Shown here: positions 24,963 to 37,000 of the stretch, piece after piece
Position numbering within the stretch: the first letter of the stretch is position 1
Layout of the letters: each line of letters begins with the position of its first letter
From: Nymphaea colorata
Taxonomy: Eukaryota > Streptophyta > Magnoliopsida > Nymphaeales > Nymphaeaceae
DNA length: 64,000 bases
Direction of reading: 5' to 3'
Assembly: GCF_008831285.2 (NCBI RefSeq)
Contig: NC_045144.1
Coordinates: 19,669,716 to 19,733,715, forward strand
Translations under genes and position numbers: made by a program
Notes under the pieces: generated by a model
What the model saw: the letters and a program-made list of their open reading frames with translations, nothing else
Database searches by the model: none
Told to the model about the DNA's origin: nothing

Positions 24963-26136
24963 CATTCACACACAGTGTAGTTAACTTTTAAATAATCAGC
25001 TTTGGACTTTATGAAAGTTTAAAGGTGTGTTTGATTCCTTACGATCCGAAGACCTGAAATCCACAGTTGTGTCAAATTGTGGACTTCTCTACCCGCAACG
25101 TACATTACAAGTACACTGTTCCATCTCAATTTGTTTCTAATTTGAATTAGGATACTTAAAACTGAAATTTTGATTCCATCTCAATTTGAAGAGAAATTAT
25201 GATTATAAAATTTTCATTCTTAAATGAAAATTTCAAATTCGCACTACAACAAATAAAATAAACAGCGACAATTCTAGGTGGTGAATCGTAGTAATTAATC
25301 TCAACCATCAACAGTTCAATTCTATTTGCACTAATGCAACTTAATTTTTGGACTAATTCTTTTGATGTTTAACCTCTGATTATATTTCATCTCTTCCGCA
25401 AGTTCAGTAAAACCTATGATTCACGTTTCGAAAAACATGTAAACAATTTCAGCAAAAATAGAGTTTCCAATTATCCCGGGAGGAATGTTTCTGATTTAAT
25501 AACTCCAGAATGATTCAGTTTTTATTAATTCGAGATACCAAGAGAGATATCTACGATCTACTACACTACAAAGAAATAGGACAATCTCTTCTATTCTGGT
25601 TTATTTTTTCTTTTTGACTATATGATTCATCTGAAGGATCTCATCTCTTCTATTCTGGTTTATTTCTTCGATCACAATTGAAAGTTTGTGACAAATGATA
25701 AAAAAAAACTTACTGAAAGCACATAACCTGGTGGAATGCCCCCACAAATGTCAAGAAAACTTTGTAAAACAAAGAGTTCGCTAATCTTCTTCTTACATCG
25801 GAATTACAAAAGTACAAGCATCTAAAAGAAATGAACTTTTACAATCTCCAGGCAAATAACAAAAGCAGTTTAAAGTTTCCAAACTTTTCATTTAACCGCT
25901 TGTCCATGTGACCTGTAGCAGCAGGATCCAAGCGGTAAACGAAAATAAGACCTTCGGACATTTGATGCTTTTGCTGTTCTTTCAAATTTGCAAACATTTT
26001 TTTTCCAGTAATAACTGCTGGCAACGCGCACCCATCACAAATGGCAAACAATAAGTAAAAAGAAAGGGACGGAGAAGGAGGAGACCGTCGAAGACCGACG
26101 GAAAGATGAGGAAATGGGGAGGTTGATCATTAGACG

Positions 26137-27801
26137 TCAGTCTGTCTTCTTCTGGCCGACAGAGGCAGCCGGCGGAGAGGAGGGGCGCCGGTCCTCGGCG
26201 GTCTTGGCGAACACCTCGTCCCTCTCCTTGAAGTATCGGTCGAAGGCCCTAGGGAGGAAGCGAGGCACGAGGAAGCCGAAGAGGTTGATGGAGAAGTAAC
26301 CCAAGTTCGCCACCGAAAGTCCCCGCCCGAACCACAGCCACGCCAAGTCCTGCACCAAAACCACTCCTTAGTGAACATAGCGCCACCGCCACCAAAACAC
26401 CGCCGCCGCCGCCGCCGCCGCCGCCAGCACCACCACCAAACTGTCTACCCTACGTTTATTCTAGAAAAAGGACTAACTTTTACAATTTTTTAGATAAGTG
26501 AGATTTTCTTAAGAAAAAAAACTATCAAGTGCGCGCCGTAGTAATTTAGTGGTAAAAGGTGATACTAAAAAAGAAAAAAAAACACAGCTACAAAAAATAT
26601 TTTTTCTTCCATTAATTAAACAAAAAAAAGCCCTTATTGTAGATCAATTTCATGGAAAGTGTAGTTTTTACTAAAAAAATCTTTATTACAAATTACAAGC
26701 ACGAAAAAAAAAATTCCAATCTATCATTGTACAATTAACTTTTCTCTCTTCTTAAACTTACTAACATGTCACCCCATCTGAAAATTGGTGGACAGATTTG
26801 ACCTCAAGGCCTCATTCAGAATGCACGAGGGAAGGGTGAGTTCAACAGTAGGGACGAGCATGTCAACAACCCATAAAGTAGGGATAAATATGAAAGATGA
26901 ACGAAACACGAATTTCTTTGCCAATAGACCATAAATTAGTGATGACTAATATGAAAAATCCCATACCCTAGGCCTGAATTCGAAATATTTCCCATAAGAC
27001 GGGGACCATTTACGAAAGAACCGTTCCAAAAGGCCTCTCATTTTCTAGTTCATCAAATTTAGGTGATATTAACCTGCCACGTGTCACTCGATTACGATCT
27101 CTAAAATTAATATGACTAATTTTGGTGATACGGAGTACCACATGGCTGGGACCTCGGCCGGATCCAAAATCCAAATCCAGTGCGAGAAAGAAAAGTGAGG
27201 ATCCGGATCCGAGATGCCTCACCTTGATGACCGAGTTGCGGGGGAGGGACTTGCGCGTCCAGTCGTCGGCGACCCAATCGACGATGACGAAGATCCGGCG
27301 GACGGTGTAGAGGAGGGGGACCATCGCCCTGACGGGAGCGGAGAAGAGGGAGAAGCCGGAGATGAGGTTCTCGGTGAGGATCTGGCAGGAGAGGAGGAAA
27401 AGGTGCGGGGTGGCCGACCGGACGGCGTGTTCGTCGCCGCGGGCGAAGCCGCCGAGGACGTAAGCGAGAGGCAGGAATAGGCCGACGGTGGTTCCGACGA
27501 TGACGTAGAGCTGGAAGAGGCGGGAGCCGCGGAAGATCTCCTGAGAGGAAGAAGAGGAGGAGCGGGAGAAGTTGGGGAAGGCGAAGCGCGAGAGGATGAG
27601 GAGGTAGAGCGTGGTGAAGATGGGGAAGGCGAGGTCGAGGAGAGGGATGAGGCCGCTGGCGGAGAAGACCATGATGAAGGCCACCAGTTGCAGCTCGATC
27701 ACGCGCAGCGACCCCATCACGCCGCCGACGCTCTGCACCTTCTTCGTCTCCGTCGCCGACGGATCGCTCCTCGGCGCCACTGCCAGAGATACACCAGACA
27801 T
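26137..27801 (-). CDS. DUF7733-type multipass membrane protein, 263 aa, two exons
   Basis: Exon 1 is 27801-27223 (193 codons, phase 0) and ends at a GTGAGG donor. Exon 2 is 26349-26137 and begins after a GTGCAG acceptor. The intron is 873 bp. The protein starts MSGVSLAVAPRS. Hydrophobic helices cover roughly residues 34-74 (two spans around VIELQLVAFIMVFSASGL and PIFTTLYLLILSRFAFP), 93-118 and 132-175. Exon 2 supplies WLWFGRGLSVANLGYFSINL and a charged C-terminal tail (RAFDRYFKERDEVF). A Ser run near residues 80-87 lies in a loop. The layout resembles plant proteins grouped as DUF7733, whose function is not known to me. The Met at 27801 is chosen because the longer frame begins with a lysine run encoded by the TTC microsatellite and has no family support. 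The gene is GC-rich against its flanks. Confidence 0.85.
26401..26425. repeat. (CCG)8 microsatellite in the intron
   Basis: Trinucleotide CCG run about 50 bp upstream of exon 2 of the DUF7733 gene, within its intron. Confidence 0.9.
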
Positions 27802-27802
27802 C

Positions 27803-27804
27803 TT

Positions 27805-27834
<30 letters not shown>
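27803..27834. repeat. (TTC)10 microsatellite abutting the start codon
   Basis: On the minus (coding) strand this is an AAG/AAGA-type run directly before the ATG at 27801. Length variation would alter the immediate 5' leader. Confidence 0.9.
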
Positions 27835-27836
<2 letters not shown>

Positions 27837-28672
27837 AGATCTTCTTCTTACAGAGGCACACAGAGAAGTTTGCAGCAAACGAAGAGAAGAACCAGAGGAA
27901 GACGAACGGGGGAACTGATGAAAATCAACACAATGACGGAACGACCCCACTTGAACGGATAAATTGCGAAAGTGGTGTCCATCAATTTTTTCTAAGTGAC
28001 GAAGCTACCCTTGTTGATGGGATGAAGTACGGGCCACTGACGAGATCAGCGCCTGTCATTTTGTTAATTGCTGAGGCAATTGTCAGGTGTTTGATGTTCA
28101 CTTGGCAGGGTATTTTGGTAAGTTCAATTTTTTGGTGCATCAGGACGTGGCGTTGTGTAAGCTAGATGGGTTGCATGCTCGCCACGTGTCTCCACGTGTT
28201 TTAAGCGGTTCGAGCAGCTGAATGACTTAAATGCCCGAAGGTTATTTAAAAATGCCGGATATGATATTTGACGCTGCATACGTTGGGTTGACCGAGTACG
28301 GCCGTTGGGTGCTCGGTTCGTTAATTTGACGGGATAGAAAGATATCGCGTTAAAATGATATTTATTTATTTCCTGAAAAGGGGAAACTGATTACCCAGTG
28401 AACAAATTGGGTCTCCATGAGATTGAACGAAAAAGGGGTCTGGATTCGGATCCGGATCCCGATAATTTTTTAGCATCATAGAGCCTTACCGTATTAACAG
28501 AGTGCCTTACCGTATTAACAGAGTGCATGAAGGGATTAGAGGAGAAACTAATGGGCTGTTCTCTTTAATTTGTTTGCACCATGTCCATGCCCAGCCAGTT
28601 GGAAAGGAAGTCGAGCACGATCTTACTCCAAGTTTTTGTATCACAGGTTAATGATGTTCAGTATCATTACAA
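27835..28672. other. Upstream region of the DUF7733 gene
   Basis: It must hold the promoter of the minus-strand gene starting at 27801. No clear TATA box was identified. A 22-bp direct duplication (GCCTTACCGTATTAACAGAGT) lies at about 28483-28526. TCGGATCCGGATCC-type words near 28445 look like MITE debris. Confidence 0.5.
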
Positions 28673-29389
28673 AACGTTGATGGTAGTAGATGTTTGTACA
28701 TTTATAGTTTGAGATAAAGTATTTGAGTGAATAAACCTTCATGGTAGTAGATGTTTGTACATTTATAGTTTGAGATAAAGTATTTAAGTGAATTAACCTT
28801 GATGGTAGTAGATGTTTGTACATTTCTAGTTTGAGATTAAGTATATAAGTAAGTAAACCTTGATGGTAGTAGACTTTTGTACATTTCTAGTTTGAGATTA
28901 AGTATATAAGTAAACGTTGATGGTAGTAGATGTTTGTGCATTTCTAGTTTGAGATAAAGTATATAAGTCAGTAAACGTTGATGGTAGTAGATGTTTGTGC
29001 ATTTCTAGTTTGAGATTAAGTATATAGGTGAATAAACGTTGTCGGTAGTAGATGTTTGTGCATTTCTAGCTTGAGATCAAGTACATAAGTCAGTAAACGT
29101 TGGTGGTAGTAGATGTTTGTGCATTTCTAGTTTGAGATTATGTATATAAGTCAGTAAACGTTAATGGTAGTAGATGTTTGTGCATTTCTAGTTTGAGATC
29201 AAATATATAAGTGAATAAACGTTGATGGTAGTAGATGTTTGTGCATTTCTAGTTTGAGATAAAGTATATAAGTAAATAAACGTTGTTGGCAGTAGATGTT
29301 TGTACATTTCTAGTTTGAGATTAAGTACACAAGTAAACGTTGATGGTAGTAGATGTTTGTACATTTCTAGTTTGAGATTAAGTAAATAG
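28673..29389. repeat. Minisatellite, about 12 copies of a 61-bp unit
   Basis: Units begin near 28676, 28737, 28798, 28858, 28915, 28976, 29037, 29098, 29159, 29220, 29281 and 29337. The unit contains GTTGATGGTAGTAGATGTTT, RCATTTCTAGTTTGAGAT and AAGTATATAAGT. Most units are 61 bp; units 4 and 11 are about 57 and 56 bp. The copies differ at a few positions each. It ends 48 bp before the stop codon of the DUF579 gene, so on the coding strand it lies in the 3' flank, probably the 3' UTR. Confidence 0.97.
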
Positions 29390-29437
29390 GCAACATTGGA
29401 AAGTGTCTAATCTAATACGTAGATTACGCTTAGTTTA

Positions 29438-30337
29438 CTAATGATCTGCATGGGCATCAGAATTTGAGCAGAAGACACTTGAAACCGAGGCCTTAATCCG
29501 GAAATGCCAGAACCTTCCCTTAGCAGAGGCCAGGTTCTCCTCACAAAGGAACTCCCAAGAGTACCACCTCTCCACCGTCCGATCAACATCATGAACAACA
29601 ATGTCCGTCACCTTGGTCAAGTTACTCCCCATCCTCGCCAGCACCCCTGCACTGTATATGGCCGCCATCCTACCGGCGGCGTCCAGCCGGCTGCCGTCCG
29701 GCCCATCCACGACCACCATGTCCCATTTCCGCTTATACACCTCCCTCGGCAGCCCCCTCATGGCCAATTCGCACTCTGAGTCACGGAGTGTGCCGCGGAA
29801 GCCACACGCCGCCCTGCCCCTCGCGCGCCGGAGCAAATCATATGCTTCCGCGACCAGCTGGCCGTGCTCGACCTTGTGGATCCGCAGCCCCTGAAACCTC
29901 AACCTCGCCACCTCGACGCTCGACATCTCTTCGAGGAAGACGGTCTGCCCGCCGGAGTTTAGGGCCGCGAGAAGGGGGGCCTGGTGCCGCATGCCGAAGA
30001 CGAGGAGGTTCATGGGTGTCCTGGTGGATATGAGCGTGAGGAGGAAGCAGAGCTCCTTGTGTGTGAGCTGACCATGGGCATATGGCAATGAAGAGCTTTG
30101 GTGGGTGATCAGTGTATGTGAGATGTTGGGAGGGAGGTTGGTGCAAGTTAGAAGGGGTTTGGGGTGGATGGTAGGAGGAAAGGGCGTCTTTGAGGAGGTT
30201 TTGAAAGTGATTCTGAGGAGTCTGAGGAGGGAGAGAGCAGAGAGGATGAAGAAGAAGATGAGAAGCGGGAACTGGAATTTCCTTGAAGGCATTGTTGGGG
30301 ATCTGAGAAGGAGAAGTTGCAAGCGCTTTGAAGGCAT
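29438..30337 (-). CDS. DUF579 (GXM / IRX15-type) polysaccharide-modifying protein
   Basis: A single exon of 299 codons. DUF579 proteins include glucuronoxylan 4-O-methyltransferases (GXM, S-adenosylmethionine-dependent, acting on glucuronic acid side chains of xylan in the Golgi) and the IRX15/IRX15L proteins of xylan assembly. Seen here: a short N-terminal tail, one transmembrane anchor at about residues 22-42 (a type II Golgi layout), a variable stem, then the family order MNLLVFGMRHQAPLLAALN, GQTVFLEE, KWDMVVVDGPDG, GRMAAIYSAGVLAR, TDIVVHDVDRTVE and GRFWHFRI. The length suits the family. The VHDVDR segment is more GXM-like than IRX15-like. GXM enzymes usually have GLGHDS and VDAP where this has GMRHQA and VDGP, so the subgroup and activity are uncertain. 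Two in-frame Met codons, both in MPS contexts, lie at 30337 and 30292; I cannot choose firmly between them. Confidence 0.92.
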   Translation of the reverse strand: MPSKRLQLLLLRSPTMPSRKFQFPLLIFFFILSALSLLRLLRITFKTSSKTPFPPTIHPKPLLTCTNLPPNISHTLITHQSSSLPYAHGQLTHKELCFLLTLISTRTPMNLLVFGMRHQAPLLAALNSGGQTVFLEEMSSVEVARLRFQGLRIHKVEHGQLVAEAYDLLRRARGRAACGFRGTLRDSECELAMRGLPREVYKRKWDMVVVDGPDGSRLDAAGRMAAIYSAGVLARMGSNLTKVTDIVVHDVDRTVERWYSWEFLCEENLASAKGRFWHFRIKASVSSVFCSNSDAHADH

Positions 30338-31055
30338 TTTTTGTTGAGCATCTGATCAAGATGGTAATGGTTCATTTGTTGAGGCTTTGATCAATTTATG
30401 AGTTGTTGTTGTTGTTGTTGGGCATTTGAGTGGAAGTGAAGGGAAGTTGTTCTTTGGGTATTTTCTGTTGCTTCTTTTTTGGGGGTTTTGCTTGAGAAGG
30501 TGGTGAGCTTGGTGGTTATGATCTACCAAACTGCAGAGGAAAATATTACCAGTTTTTTGTTTTTAGTCTACCATTGGTAGTTGATTCCTTGGCGAAATAA
30601 TACAAATCTCAGGTTGAAATTCTTTGAGTAAGAAAGCAGATCTAATGTGGTCTTGTGCTCTTTTCTTTTGCGAAGAGAGTTTAAGCTGTTTGACATATGA
30701 TGACCAATCTCAGGTTTCTTTTTAAAATAACCTCTAAGAAGCTAAAAAGCCGATTTATTGTTGTTGGATTTTAAAAGTTGATCGGCTGAGACTGATTTTG
30801 CCCATTCAGATGCCATATTAGACCGACTGCGATATCTATACACGGACGCCTCCATAATTAAAATATCTGCGATATTTTGAATGCATATTTCACGGTCATG
30901 TTTCCCCATCTCGGTTGAGACGAATCCGAGATTCCTAGACGACGGGGGACGACGAAAACTATAACTTCCAGTTTCTCGCGGGAAGTTAACGGCGATTTAT
31001 TTGTTATTTGACGTTTATATTGTCCCGGAGCACGAGAGGGAGAGGGAGGGAGAGG
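30338..31055. other. Divergent intergenic region DUF579 / ALKBH1
   Basis: About 720 bp between two divergent start codons, so it must hold both promoters. It has a (GTT)6 run at 30403-30420 in the probable DUF579 leader. No convincing TATA box was identified for either side. Confidence 0.5.
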
Positions 31056-34000
31056 ATGGCTTATGGCGAGGAGGAAGGGGAGGGCGGGAACGCGTCAGAG
31101 AGGACGGCGTTCAGAGTTGCAGAGAAGAAGTACAAGCTCTACAAGGACCCTCAACCCAAACCCAGGCAAACCATCTTCTCTCTATCTCTATCTCTCCCTC
31201 TCTCTTTCTTTCTACTTCCTCTGATTGATTTGGGATGGATGTTGTAGGAAGAAGCAGCAGTGCCGTCCCCACCACCCGCCCGTCGATCTCTCGCAAGTCA
31301 CGGACTTCAGGTCCGTCCTCGATTCCTTCTCGTGCAATGGAGTCCTGCCGCCAGGAATTCGAAAGTTCCCGGATGATTCCGGTCTCTCTGTCTTCACCTT
31401 CGATGATCGCCCTGGTACGGGATTGCTAGAAGACTCTCTCTCTCTCTTTCTCTCTCTTTTTTTTTTCTGAGTTTAGTTGCATTCAATGATAGGGGTTTAG
31501 GGTTCGACCTTATCAGGGTTGTCTAATGTTTGCTGTGTCTCTTTACCTGATCAACGGTCGCTGATATGGACTTGCATTTTGGGTTCTGTTCTTCTTTTAC
31601 TGTTTATTTGTTGTCTAGTGGGAGTTTCTTTCTGCTTCTCTAGTGGTCATTGGTGCAAGAGTGTGTGGGAAATGTGGTTCCACTCCAAAGTACTCTACAA
31701 TAAACTCATGGTGCGAGCTTCATTCGAACAATTTGACCTCGTTTCTTGAATATTACTTCTTAACAGGACAGTACTGGTCAGTGGTCTGCTGTCTAGTAGA
31801 ATGACATCATCAGGTTAATCTAATTGCTGTGACCCAGATGTGTGTTCAATGTGCTCTGTTGCTGAGTAGTCACATGTTGGAGCAAATAATTCTGTTTGAA
31901 GATCATGCAGTTGATTGGCAATTGAGGAAACATGTTACCAGCTAAGTGCCGGGGTGACATCTATTGGTCTTGATCCAGACCAATTAAGAAATTTTGAGGA
32001 TGGATGGTTTCTGCGAGAGATAGTGGTCACTGTACACCTGTAAGGGCCAGAAAGTATGTATATTGTACACCCATGTGTATATGCTTGCGAAATAAAACAA
32101 GATGTGCTGATGAAAACCAAAATACAAGTGCTTAAATGTGCTTCTTTTATTATTAGTACAATGCAAAATTTCAGAAAAAGGGAAGCTGCTAGTGGAACTA
32201 GTTTCATAAATATTTGTTTCTTGCTAAAGAAGGGGAAAGCAAGGGAATGATATTTTACCAGTAGTAAGTAGTAACAACAGTAACAAATCGAGGCAAGTAT
32301 TTTGTTTTCCTGTCTTTTGTTCCTTGGTAAGTTTTTTCTTTCTATTGTAGTTACTTTTATTGCTGATGCCTCAGTCATAAAAGGTTGAAAGCATGAGAAA
32401 ACATTTCCAATTTGTTATGTGGAAAATGTTGGTATATTTTACTGTTTAAAATTTTTCATCATGGTCCACAGCTATCTATCATGGTGTGATGTTTCAAAAA
32501 TAGTTTCTCCACTGGCATTTGCTCGTTGAAGGCACATGGAGTCTGCGAGTTTTAATATGGAGCGTTTCCTTATTAATATTTGTGAATTTCTATTATTAGT
32601 ATCTTCTTTATTTGATGCTGCTAGTCCGCTCAATAATCACAAACTTGTAGTATGTAACTGGTCTTCTATTCTGCTATCTCTGGAAGACATTGTTCATGCG
32701 AATGACTGGTATCCTTTGATATGTTTTAGGTTTTTATTTTATCCTGGATGCACTGAGTATAGAGGAACAACATCACTTGGTGAGGGAGAGCTTAACCCAA
32801 TTTCCTCAACCGCCGAACAGAACTAATCATAATGCAATCTACGGTCCAATTTACAATTTATTTGATGCACACAAAGAAGGAAAGGTCTTGGTTGAATTAT
32901 GTAGTCCCAATACAAAAGCAATTGATGCTGGATCATGCTTGGATTCAATAGATTCAAATGCTTGTAGATGGGTGTTTGTAGAGGAAGGCCATTGCACAAG
33001 CAAGGGGAGTCCACATAAAAAACTTCCAGCATCTATGCTATTGAGGAAGTTGCGGTGGAGTACTTTGGGATTGCAATTTGACTGGTCCAAGGTTAGTAAG
33101 GATGTTATGTTTTCTCTTTATTATCGTGTTCTCGTTACGTTTTTTATTGATGTCGGTCACATCCTCTCTGCATATACTATCTTTCCATCACCTATATGCT
33201 TTGTCATGAAGATTCTCCACTTTGACTTCCACATCATTTCCCCTGCTCTAAAAGTCACCATGAATTCCAAAAAATTTGCAAGATCCTCATAACGGAATCT
33301 GTGTCCACTTGACATAGCTATGCCCTTTATAGGGGATTTTAAATGTATCACAATCTTGTGCATTTGGAACCAACAAATGGCATAGGAAAAGTATTGTAAC
33401 ATCATTGCAAGACATTCCCAGTATTTTATGAGAAGTATGTTGGTATATTTATGTGTCTTGTTTCTTTCTTTCAAAGGTGTAGTACTGCTTGTAGTAGCGG
33501 TCCTTATATATCGTATTAACAATCGAAATATGGTCGTAAGAAAAAATCTCTATTTGATGGGGCTTCTTCCTATACCTATGAATTCCATTGGACCCAGAAA
33601 TGATACATTGGAAGAATCTTTTTGGTCTCCCAATATCAATAGGTTGATTGTTTCGCTCCTGTATCTTCCAAAAGGGAAAAAGATCTCTGAGAGTTGTTTC
33701 ATGGATCCGAAAGAGAGTAAATTTAACTAGGTAAAATGATGTTTTAGTAATGATAGAAATTGAAATGAATAATTTAACGTAAGTTTTAAACTATAAAGCG
33801 AAGATAACGTAATGATAATGTAAAAGATACGGAAAAAACGCAAAAACTTCATTTGGAGCTAAGTCACACAGGTACGTGTGATTTGCTGACGTACCCATGT
33901 TGGTACGGGTACTGAGTATAATTCTTGATTTGTCTAACCAACGTTTTCCCAACACTTAAGAATTGAAATCAAAAGCAAAGAAAGCTTAGGGATCGTTGCA

Positions 34001-37000
34001 TAGGTATATACCATAGTTACAAAAAATGTTTTTTTTTTTTAAATTTTCAAAACACATTAAGAGTGCGAAAAATAGTCAGAAGAAAAGGAAAAAAATGTGT
34101 TTTCTTTAAATGCCAAAATGAAAGAAATATTAAAAAAAAGGTTTCCTTAATTTTTTTTTGCAGTTTTTTTTTCTGTTTTGGACTTGTTTTCACATTCTTT
34201 TTCTTTTTTCATGTATTTTTTATATAGTTTTCCCCTATTTTTTGCATTTTTTCCACGTTTTTTACATTTTTTACTACCACATTTTAATTTTTACATTTTA
34301 CTGTTAAACATTGGCATAAATATCATGATAAATATTGTGACATCAAGGGAAAAGATGAAAAAACAAAAAAAGTGAAGAAATCTTGAATCTTGATATTTTG
34401 AAAAAACGTAAAAATACATTTATCACGTTTTTTCCCAAATTTTTTCGCATTTTTATAGCAAATTTTCTCGATTTTTTCATTTTTATCCTTTTTAACATTA
34501 ATATCATCATGGATCCAATTTTGAACTTAAACTAAATCAATTTTCATTATTTTTGTCATCATTAAAACATTTTATTTATCAATTTCATCTAGTTTTATTT
34601 ATGTTTTCTTATTAGTTTCTCATTAATTTTATTTTTACTAAAGCTTACGCTTTTTTTTTTTAAATTTTTTAAGTTTGCCTCAGTTTTCCTGAGATTTTTC
34701 TGAGAAAAAACTGGTTTGCCAAAAAATACCCGAGAAAATCTCACCGTTAATATTTTTGACAATCCTTTTAATATCTTCATTTTTTTCAATTGTTTTAAAA
34801 TTTACTGAGTTTTTCCCAAAAGAACAACCCTGCATATTTTACCGGAGAAAAACCTGGTTGTTGAAAACCTGTAAACGATGTTTGTAACTATGGTAATACT
34901 TGCATTTGCAGAAATGTAGCAACCAGACAAGATATAATTGTATGAGTACACATGTTTCTTATTGAACTTTTATTGATATGAGCATTATCTTTCTTGTAAT
35001 TCTTTTAATAACCTGTCATGCTTGCATATTGTTTATGCACGAAACCAGAAGAATATCATTTTGTAGTTCGTGAAGGAGTAGATACTAGAACATGGAACAC
35101 ATGGGCTCCTGAGTTTGTTTCTTAGGAATATTGACAAACATAGATAAAGTTTAATTACTCTTTGTGGTAGCTTTGGCTGGCTTGTTTTCTTCGTAGGGCC
35201 TCCAGGTTTTCTTCATTGGGTACATGGAGTTATCAGATATGAACTGTTTAACTTCTATAGTCTGGCTCTTAAAATTTCCCTGTCTTAGCTGCTGTGAGCA
35301 TCTAAATCTGGTTTGTTTTTTGTAGAACTTAGGCCAGTACATATAGGAGTTTTTTCATGTCCGTGCTTTTTGTCTTTTAATAAATTCATGAACATTATTC
35401 AAAGTAAAGGTAAATAAATTGACCTTGATATGTTGTTTACTTGAAGATGTCCTTTTATCCTTTGTTAGGCACTTGCATTTCTGACTCATCTGTTTGCCAT
35501 CTTTGTCAACCATTTCACTATGTAGCGTAGCTATGATGTTTCTCTTCCACATGGCACTATTCCGGACATGCTAGCTGAAATTGCCAAGAGACTGGCTAGA
35601 TTAGCCACGCCAGAGGATGAATTCCATCCAGAAGCTGCAATTGTTAATTATTATGGTCCTGGTATGTGTATAATTTGAATGTACTTTGACTGCTTGTTGT
35701 TGAAATGTCAGAGTAGACCTGCAGGTTTTCATTCATTAAGTTTAGTTTTTTCATGTCTTTAGTGGCATATTGTAAGCTTTATTATCTAACAGTTTCTGCC
35801 TTATGTGATTAGATGATACCCTTGGTGGTCATGTTGATGACATGGAAGCAGATTGGAGTAAGCCCATTGTAAGCATCAGGTATTGCTGGATAGCATATTA
35901 GCCTGTTATTGTGTATGATGATTATCTTTTGGGAACCTAAGGAGAGTGTGTAATTAACTGCAGTCTTGGATGCAAAGCTGTTTTCTTGCTGGGTGGGAAC
36001 CACAGGGATCACCCTCCAATTGCAATGTTCGTGCGGACTGGTGATGTTGTTCTTATGGCTGGGGCAGCAAGGGAATGCTTTCATGGTTAGTAATTTTGTC
36101 ATTTGGTTTCTGTTCATGATATTTCATTAGGTCTGCTTTGTGCTATCATATGGGGCAGTTTTTTCACATAGCGTTGTGGTATTCCTTACTATATTCCTTA
36201 CTATTATTATCTGAAACAAACTGGTATTCTGTGGAAATTAATTGAAATACTGCATGAATTCCATTGCTTCAGGTGGAGGATATATTAGATATGTTTCTTT
36301 GTTTGCTGATGTGAACACAAATGCATGTGACATGGAAGAGCCTAGTTTAATTTATATGTGTGTATGAAGTAGGAAGGGAAAAGAGGTGTAAGATGGTGAT
36401 AGCAGTGGTGGAGATGGTAATGAGAATGAGGTGATAATGGTGGAAGAATGGCAGTTGTGAAGAATGTGGTGGTGGTGTTCGTAGTGGTAATGTTGGCGAT
36501 TGTGATAATGACATTGGTGGTGGTGATGGTGAAGAATGTGGTGGTGGTGTTCGTAGTGGTAATGTTGGCGATTGTGATAATGACATTGGTGGTGATGATG
36601 GTGAAGAATGACAGAAGCAAAACTACTAGACACAAAATTTTGCTGTTTGAAAAAATACAAAGAGAAAAATTTTCTTATTGATGTTGAAGCAAGGATGATT
36701 TATGCCATCTCATAAGGTAGTCTTGTTATATTTGGTGTATTACAGCTGTTGATTCCTTGATAGTATTGAAATGAAGTAATAATTTGTTTCTTTGGTGTTT
36801 TTTGGGTTTTATTCTGTTGTTCCTTTTCTTTTTGAGCGGTTTCGTAGGGTGGAGGCAAGGAGAATAAGAGCTGATGGATAAGAAACCAATCCAGTGCTTG
36901 ATGAGATTCGTGATAAATTCTGGATCTTCAAAAAATCCATATAGATCTTGTTTCTTTGGTTGGTCATGTTGCTTGTCAACCATTCATCCGGCATGTATCT

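Larger units (their letters stand above)
20111..26136. other. Intergenic, repeat-rich, no gene recognised
   Basis: GC-rich DNA at 20150-20560 has small overlapping frames on both strands. Beyond it the sequence is AT-rich, with GATCCGAAT-type MITE relics (21040-21130, 23440-23640), GTGGGCAACTGCCCAC relics (21566, 22754), a simple AT-rich block (23041-23400), microsatellites (22210-22256 GA, 22333-22351 GA, 24402-24486) and a SINE-like head at 24563. CACTACAACAAA at 25243 resembles a CACTA terminus. The plus frame 21210-21491 and minus frame 24616-24873 have no known domain. The last part (25800-26136) is probably the 3' UTR of the DUF7733 gene. Confidence 0.5.

Noticed and set aside
25839-26051. 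Minus frame of 70 codons downstream of the DUF7733 gene
   Set aside because: Most likely 3' UTR; no family and no splice signal linking it to exon 2.
27611-28165. Plus-strand frame of 184 codons with a poly-Phe run
   Set aside because: Antisense of DUF7733 exon 1 running through the TTC microsatellite.
36342-36681. Frames of 77 to 102 codons on both strands
   Set aside because: They come entirely from the GGT/GAT-rich minisatellite inside ALKBH1 intron 6 and have simple-sequence composition.
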